From Anaerolineaceae bacterium (lineage in GTDB: Bacteria; Chloroflexota; Anaerolineae; Anaerolineales; Anaerolineaceae): a DNA stretch of 10,882 bases. This document shows, in pieces, positions 7,007-10,882 of the stretch (position 1 is the stretch's first letter; every line of letters starts with the position of its first letter). The DNA lies in NCBI GenBank assembly GCA_003501835.1, contig DNOU01000225.1, positions 466-11,347 of the forward strand, written 5' to 3'. Below the pieces are notes generated by a model. The model made no database searches, was not told where the DNA came from, and saw only the letters and a program-made list of their open reading frames with translations. The position numbers were made by a program, and so were the translations under genes.

Positions 7007-7012
7007 TATAAT
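7007..7012 (+). promoter_or_regulatory. -10 box of yqeB, predicted leaderless transcript
   Basis: A perfect TATAAT, preceded by TG, ends 7 bases before the yqeB ATG (7020), so the first transcribed base would be at or within a base or two of the start codon. There is no purine-rich Shine-Dalgarno sequence here; the intervening bases are CCTCCTC. The -35 is poor at normal spacing (TTTTGT near 6984, inside the terminator T-run), and a TTGACG at 6997-7002 is too close to serve with this -10. Confidence 0.55.
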
Positions 7013-7019
7013 CCTCCTC

Positions 7020-7844
7020 ATGAACCCAACTGATCCCCCTCTTATTCTGATCCGCGGCGCGGGTGATCTGGCCAGCGGTGTGGCGTTGAGGCTCTTTCAC
7101 AGCGGTTTTGGCATTGTGATGACCGAAATTGCCAGCCCTCTTTCTGTTCGCCGGCTGGCTTCTTTTTCCGAAGCAGTATTTGAGGATCATGCCGAGGTAG
7201 AAAAAGTGCCGGCCCAATTGTGCGCTGCCAATGCTGACCTGCTTCCAGTGATCCGTTCTGGAAGGATTGCAGTCATGGTCGACCCCGATGCTGTCTGCAG
7301 GACTGAACTTCCATTCCTGGCTGCCGTGGAAGCTCGAATGTTGAAATCCTGGATCACAGATTCCGTCTATCCCGATCTCCAGACCATCGGATTGGGACCC
7401 GGTTTTAGCGCAGGCAAGAACTGCCACGCAGCTGTTGAAACCAATCGCGGACCAGACCTGGGCAGGGTGCTCTGGCTGGGAGACACACAGCAGGATACGG
7501 CTGAACCGGAAGAAGTACGTGGACATCGTTCCGAAAGGGTGATCCGCGCCCAGGTGGAAGGAATATTGGGGGCAGGGAAGAATATCGGCGATCTGGTGAA
7601 TGAAGGTGAGATCATCACCGAGATCAGCGGAACTCCCATCATTTCTCCATTCAGAGCGGTTGTCCGGGGTCTGCTGCGCAGCGGAACGCCAGTGAAACCA
7701 GGAATGAAACTCGGCGATCTGGATCCCCGCTGCGACCAAAGTCTATGTTTCAAAGCCTCAGATAAAGCCCTGGCGGTGGGCGGCGGGGTATTGGAGGCAC
7801 TCCTCACGCAACCTCATCTCCGTCAGGCATTGGGGTGCAGATGA
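7020..7844 (+). CDS. yqeB: YqeB/EF2563-family selenium-dependent molybdenum hydroxylase accessory protein
   Basis: The 274-residue protein belongs to the EF2563/YqeB family, which co-occurs with selenium-dependent molybdenum hydroxylases and is thought to help mature their selenium-containing cofactor; its biochemical step is not settled. Family-typical segments are IRGAGDLASGVALRL (a Rossmann-like Gly motif, 11-25), VMTEIASPLSVRR (33-45), GLGPGFSAG (124-132), VETNRGPDLGRV (139-150), RGLLRSGTPV (216-225), KLGDLDPR (230-237) and LAVGGGVLEALL (251-262). Length matches the family. I start it at ATG 7020 because homology begins at once (PLILIRGAGD) and a TATAAT lies just upstream; an in-frame ATG at 6918 lies inside the peptidase gene and would read through the terminator. 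Its stop overlaps the yqeC start (ATGA), so the two are co-translated. Confidence 0.93.
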   Translation: MNPTDPPLILIRGAGDLASGVALRLFHSGFGIVMTEIASPLSVRRLASFSEAVFEDHAEVEKVPAQLCAANADLLPVIRSGRIAVMVDPDAVCRTELPFLAAVEARMLKSWITDSVYPDLQTIGLGPGFSAGKNCHAAVETNRGPDLGRVLWLGDTQQDTAEPEEVRGHRSERVIRAQVEGILGAGKNIGDLVNEGEIITEISGTPIISPFRAVVRGLLRSGTPVKPGMKLGDLDPRCDQSLCFKASDKALAVGGGVLEALLTQPHLRQALGCR

Positions 7845-8614
7845 ACCTGTTTGAGAGCCTCGAAAAAAAGACGCCATTCAAGGCAGCTGTGGTCGGTGCG
7901 GGAGGGAAGACCACGGCGGTATTTCAACTGGCTTATCAGGCACCCGGGAAGGCATGGGTGACCACCACCACGCACCTTGGAACTGACCAGCTGACCCTGG
8001 CGGATCGGCATTTCATTCTTGCGCCAGAGGATGAATTTCGCGTCGGGCAATGGCTGCAGCAAAAGGTGACTCTCCTGACAGGTCCTCAAACTGCCGATGA
8101 ACGCATGCGCGGTGTGGACGCTGGTCTGTTGGACTCCATCGAACACATCGCTTCAAAAGAACACGTCTCGGTGATTGTCGAAGCAGATGGCGCCAGGTCG
8201 CATCCCATCAAAGCCCCGGCCGAGCACGAACCCGTGATCCCCACCTGGGCGGAGACCGTGATCGTGGTGGTGGGTCTTCGCGCCCTGGGCAAGCCGCTGG
8301 GATCAGAGTGGGTCCACCGCCCTGAGATCTATTCCCTCCTGACCAGGCTGCAGATGGGTGAACCCATCCACCTTCAAAGCGTTATCACCATGCTCAATGA
8401 TCCCCAGGGAGGGCTGAAAAACATACCCCCTCATGCTCAAAGGGTTGCACTTTTCAATCAGCTGGATGCACATCCTCTGGATGAGAATGAATTGCTGCAA
8501 ATGCAGCTTCTATCGAGCCAGTACGACCTCGTCCTGACGGGTTCGCTCGCATTTGATCCAGACCACATTCAGCGCATTGCCGCTAGAGAGACAAAACCCA
8601 TCACCCGGTCGTAA
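7841..8614 (+). CDS. yqeC: YqeC-family putative selenium-cofactor biosynthesis protein
   Basis: The 257-residue protein is of the YqeC family, another marker of selenium-dependent molybdenum hydroxylase maturation. A P-loop-like GAGGKTT (19-25) near the N-terminus suggests nucleotide binding, followed by TTTTHL (41-46). The strongly conserved family segment starts at VEADGARSHPIKAPAEHEP (113-131), then the hydrophobic VIVVVGLRALGKPL and HRPEIY (159-164). I chose ATG 7841 because its ATGA overlaps the yqeB stop with GGGGTG just upstream; an in-frame GTG at 7835 would add two residues. No hydroxylase, selD or molybdopterin gene is next to the pair here, so the target enzyme must be encoded elsewhere. 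The exact reaction is not established for the family. Confidence 0.93.
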   Translation: MNLFESLEKKTPFKAAVVGAGGKTTAVFQLAYQAPGKAWVTTTTHLGTDQLTLADRHFILAPEDEFRVGQWLQQKVTLLTGPQTADERMRGVDAGLLDSIEHIASKEHVSVIVEADGARSHPIKAPAEHEPVIPTWAETVIVVVGLRALGKPLGSEWVHRPEIYSLLTRLQMGEPIHLQSVITMLNDPQGGLKNIPPHAQRVALFNQLDAHPLDENELLQMQLLSSQYDLVLTGSLAFDPDHIQRIAARETKPITRS

Positions 8615-8621
8615 CAATCTA

Positions 8622-8650
8622 TTGAAAAGGAGCGTGGTTGTTTTTATAAT
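8622..8650 (+). promoter_or_regulatory. Sigma70-like promoter of the DUF4203-like gene
   Basis: TTGAAA (8622-8627) and TATAAT (8645-8650) lie 17 bases apart, the same two hexamers and spacer as the promoter before the M3 peptidase. Transcription would start near 8657, and GGAAGGA lies 6 bases before the ATG at 8683. It begins 8 bases after the yqeC stop, so the downstream gene is separately transcribed. Confidence 0.75.
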
Positions 8651-8682
8651 AAGGCATAAGTGATTTGAGGGAAGGACAAATC

Positions 8683-9330
8683 ATGAAAAACAAATGCTTG
8701 GTGAAGATTTCTCAAATCCTGCTCATCGCCATCGGTGCCGGGTTGATCTTAACTGCCTGTTCACAACCTCTCCCTTATATCCCCATCACCGCACTGCGCC
8801 AGATCAACCCCGCTGCTCCATTCAGCCGGGTCGTGATGGGCTTGGTCGGACTTGTCTTCCTGGTTGCGGGATTTTCACTTGTCAAATTTCTGATCCAGTT
8901 CATCGGGCTTGTCGGTGGAGGCATGGTGGGGCTTTATCTTGCCGAACTGGTATTTCCCACTGCTGGATATGCCTCGATCATCGGCTTTGTGATCGGTGGA
9001 ATCGTCGGCATCTCCATTGCCATCTTTGCAGCGGACGTGGGTATCTTTATCACAGGGATACTGGTGGGGATATCACTGGCGCAACAGGCCTGGCCTTACC
9101 TGGAAGGTGTGGAGGCGCCCTGGTATGGACTCATCATCATTGGAATTCTCGGCGGAGTCCTGACACTTTTCCTGTTCAAATACTGGGTCGCCGCACTGAC
9201 CTCACTGATAGGTGCACCCCTGCTGGGAATGGCTTTGAATTTACAGCCGGGTTATTGGGCTGTCCTGTTCATTGCCGGCGTGCTGATTCAAACCCTGTTC
9301 TCCCGCCAAAGAGCGGGCGCAGGGGTCTGA
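8683..9330 (+). CDS. Polytopic membrane protein with N-terminal lipobox, DUF4203/TMEM198-like
   Basis: The protein has 215 residues. The N-terminus has Lys residues, a hydrophobic core (11-24) and a lipobox-like LTAC with Cys26, which would direct lipidation and cleavage. After a short polar stretch (27-46) come about six Gly-rich hydrophobic helices (near 48-66, 68-88, 96-115, 117-136, 147-166, 168-186) and a last one near 190-206, ending in a basic tail (SRQRAGAGV). The pattern of short, closely packed Gly-rich helices resembles the DUF4203/TMEM198-type membrane domain, whose function is unknown to me. The ATG at 8683 has GGAAGGA six bases upstream; a TTG at 8665 in the same frame would add MREGQI and put the Shine-Dalgarno sequence inside the gene. 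It is monocistronic, between its own promoter and terminator. Confidence 0.82.
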   Translation: MKNKCLVKISQILLIAIGAGLILTACSQPLPYIPITALRQINPAAPFSRVVMGLVGLVFLVAGFSLVKFLIQFIGLVGGGMVGLYLAELVFPTAGYASIIGFVIGGIVGISIAIFAADVGIFITGILVGISLAQQAWPYLEGVEAPWYGLIIIGILGGVLTLFLFKYWVAALTSLIGAPLLGMALNLQPGYWAVLFIAGVLIQTLFSRQRAGAGV

Positions 9331-9371
9331 AGGGTCAATTCACCTCTTCATTTGTGTGAATCCATTGGTAG

Positions 9372-9407
9372 AAGCATCGCCTGTTCTTTAAGGCGATGCT
9401 TTTCTTT
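9372..9407 (+). terminator. Intrinsic terminator after the DUF4203-like gene
   Basis: AAGCATCGCC (9372-9381) pairs perfectly with GGCGATGCTT (9392-9401) around a 10-base loop, followed by a T-rich run (TTTCTTT) on the plus strand. It lies 42 bases after the stop codon and separates this gene from the ROK regulator. Confidence 0.85.
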
Positions 9408-9536
9408 GGTTGTCCGTAATTTGGAATATCCACATTTTGCGAAACGCGAAATCACGCACTAACCGACGGCAAAAATGGGGACGGGTAAATCCAGACTCCC
9501 AGGGCCATTCCAACCGTATGTTCCGTGGTGAATGAA

Positions 9537-9565
9537 TTGCACATTGTCCGCTGATGGTGTTTAAT
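9537..9565 (+). promoter_or_regulatory. Likely promoter of the ROK regulator
   Basis: TTGCAC (9537-9542) and TTTAAT (9560-9565) are 17 bases apart. Transcription would start near 9572, leaving a leader of about 30 bases with GAGGAG four bases before the ATG at 9603. An upstream in-frame ATG at 9564 would fall inside the -10 box, which argues against that start. Confidence 0.5.
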
Positions 9566-9602
9566 GAAGGTATTCTCGATTTCAAGTGTGATGAGGAGAT
9601 TC

Positions 9603-10802
9603 ATGAAATATAACCGCACCATTTCAGCGGTGGGAATGCGCGCCATCAACCGCACAGCCATTGTTGACCTCATCCGCCGTGAATCACCACTTTCGCGTTC
9701 ATACATTTCCGAAACACTTGGCATCAGCCTGCCCACTGTAATGCGCTTCGTGGACGAGCTCATTGAAGAAAAACTGGTCAAGCAGTTGACTGAAACAGAA
9801 AAGACCGGCGGCAGACGCCGCGCTTTGATCGAACTCAATACCAGGGACAATGCAGTCATTGGGATCAACCTGGGAGACAATAATTCCTTTGGAGCCATCG
9901 TTGATATCGGGGGATCGATCCTCAAGGAAGTGGAAATTCCCCGAACTTCAAGGGACCCGGAGAATAACCTGGCAGAGTTGATTCAGATCATTGAAGAATT
10001 GCTCAATTCTCCAGAGATCTCCGGAATGCGCGTGCTCGGAATCGGCGTCGGCGCCCCGGGGGTAACCCGGCATAAGGAAGGCATCGTTGTATGGGCGCCG
10101 ACCTTGAACTGGCGTGAGTTCCCGTTGCGTGAACGGCTGGCTGAAAGATTCCACATGCCCATCATCGTGGATAATGATGTCAACATGGCGGCGCTTGGCG
10201 AAATGTTCTACGGGGCTGGAAAGGACTTGAAGAACATCGTTGTTTTGTCACTTGGTGCCGGTACCGGGTCCGCCATCGTTGTGGATGGTTTCCTCTACCG
10301 CGGAGCCCATGAGGCTGCGGGTGAAATTGGCTACGAATTGCCGGACAGGTCATCCCTTCGCCGGTCACGTTCCGGTTTCGGAAGCATGGAGAAAGTGTCA
10401 TCAGGCATCAGCATCGTCGAAAGAGCCCGGCAGCAGCTGGTGAACTCTCTGGCGGCGGACGAATTGCAGAAGGTCGATATTAAATTCGTCCTGGATGCGA
10501 TCCGGCAAGGTGAATCTTGGGTGAAACCCATCTATGAAGAAGTCGTGGATTACCTTGCGATGATGATTTCCAGCATCAGTTCCATCCTCGATCCCGAGGT
10601 CATCATTTTCACCGGTGGAATCTCGGCAATCGCTGACCTGTTCATCCCGGAAATTCTGCAGCGGTTGGATGGCTTGCAGCCGGCAGGTGTCACCCTCAAC
10701 CTGGTAAAGTCACCCCTCGGTCTGCGCGGATGCGCCATGGGAGCGATCAGCATTGTACTCAGTCATACCTCGGAGCACTTTGTTGTCCGCCTGATTGATT
10801 GA
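9603..10802 (+). CDS. ROK-family transcriptional regulator (NagC/XylR type), zinc motif missing
   Basis: This 399-residue regulator probably senses a sugar or sugar phosphate and represses carbohydrate genes. An N-terminal winged helix (about 12-75; SRSYISETLGISLPTVMRFVDEL is the helix-turn-helix region) precedes an actin-like ROK fold. Seen in the latter are GINLGDNNSFGAIVDIGG (87-104), GIGVGAPG (146-153), the ND pair N191-D192 in VDNDVNMAALGE, LGAGTGSAIV (217-226) and HEAAGEIGY (236-244). The usual EIGH is EIGY (Tyr244), and the CxCGxxGCxE zinc cluster expected next is absent: the segment has Arg/Ser-rich residues and no cysteine. Sugar binding may therefore be altered. ATG 9603 is chosen for its GAGGAG site; ATGs at 9564 and 9591 lack one. 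Its target operon is not visible. A strong terminator follows, so it is probably monocistronic. Confidence 0.92.
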   Translation: MKYNRTISAVGMRAINRTAIVDLIRRESPLSRSYISETLGISLPTVMRFVDELIEEKLVKQLTETEKTGGRRRALIELNTRDNAVIGINLGDNNSFGAIVDIGGSILKEVEIPRTSRDPENNLAELIQIIEELLNSPEISGMRVLGIGVGAPGVTRHKEGIVVWAPTLNWREFPLRERLAERFHMPIIVDNDVNMAALGEMFYGAGKDLKNIVVLSLGAGTGSAIVVDGFLYRGAHEAAGEIGYELPDRSSLRRSRSGFGSMEKVSSGISIVERARQQLVNSLAADELQKVDIKFVLDAIRQGESWVKPIYEEVVDYLAMMISSISSILDPEVIIFTGGISAIADLFIPEILQRLDGLQPAGVTLNLVKSPLGLRGCAMGAISIVLSHTSEHFVVRLID

Positions 10803-10819
10803 GAGTGGTGATCATGAAG

Positions 10820-10857
10820 AAAAACCAGACCCTGTGGACGGCTGGGTCTGGTTTTTT
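10820..10857 (+). terminator. Strong intrinsic terminator after the ROK gene
   Basis: AAAAACCAGACCC (10820-10832) and GGGTCTGGTTTTT (10844-10856) form a perfect 13-bp stem around an 11-base loop, ending in six T's (10852-10857). It starts 18 bases after the ROK stop codon. The A-run on the left arm means it could also act on transcripts arriving on the minus strand. Confidence 0.88.
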
Positions 10858-10882
10858 CAAGGAAAACAAATTCCTTATTGTC

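Noticed and set aside
6918..7019. Longer yqeB start at ATG 6918
   Set aside because: It would begin inside the M3 peptidase, read through a perfect terminator and the -10 box, and add 34 residues with no family similarity.
8694..9359. Second 221-residue open frame overlapping the DUF4203-like gene
   Set aside because: It is Cys/His/Arg/Trp-rich, as typical of a shifted frame; the other frame has a Shine-Dalgarno site, lipobox and regular membrane helices.
9435..9451. Imperfect inverted repeat TTTTGCG-AAA-CGCGAAA upstream of the ROK gene as an operator
   Set aside because: Only 6 of 7 positions pair, it lies about 90 bases upstream of the proposed promoter, and there is a single copy; too weak to annotate without conservation data.

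Overview
The window (about half G+C) looks like a stretch of an Anaerolineae-type Chloroflexota chromosome. This rests on the style of the proteins (a PepSY / ApbE / ferric-reductase-like cluster, YqeB-YqeC, an M3B oligopeptidase, a ROK regulator), on sigma70-like promoters and on Shine-Dalgarno sites. It is an inference from protein character, not a database result. I see no rRNA, tRNA, CRISPR array, insertion sequence or phage gene. The window is densely coding, no gap exceeds 300 bases, and the longest (about 270 bases, 9331-9602) holds a terminator and the ROK promoter.

Left part (1-5072): the 5' end of a minus-strand gene, possibly a membrane protein, runs off the left edge. Next is a minus-strand two-component system, an OmpR-family response regulator followed by a histidine kinase with an 8-nt overlap. 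Divergent from it is a plus-strand run of four closely spaced genes: an exported double-PepSY protein with a His/Glu-rich tail, a small protein with one membrane segment and a Pro/Ser/Thr-rich tail, an ApbE-type FAD:protein FMN transferase, and a heme membrane protein of the ferric-reductase-like/NOX fold with four correctly spaced histidines. The layout suggests that the two-component system controls a membrane or extracytoplasmic electron-transfer module. The divergent region carries an 11-bp-spaced direct repeat typical of OmpR-family binding. No flavin-accepting FMN-binding domain is visible in the window.

Middle part (5073-8614): an M3B oligoendopeptidase has its own consensus promoter and a strong terminator. 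It is followed by yqeB and yqeC, accessory genes of the selenium-dependent molybdenum hydroxylase system, joined by an ATGA start/stop overlap. yqeB appears to be transcribed as a leaderless mRNA, because a TATAAT box ends 7 bases before its ATG.

Right part (8615-10882): a polytopic DUF4203-like membrane protein with an N-terminal lipobox sits between its own consensus promoter and a terminator. It is followed by a ROK-family regulator that lacks the family's zinc-binding cysteine cluster and has ExGY in place of ExGH. A near-perfect terminator closes the window.
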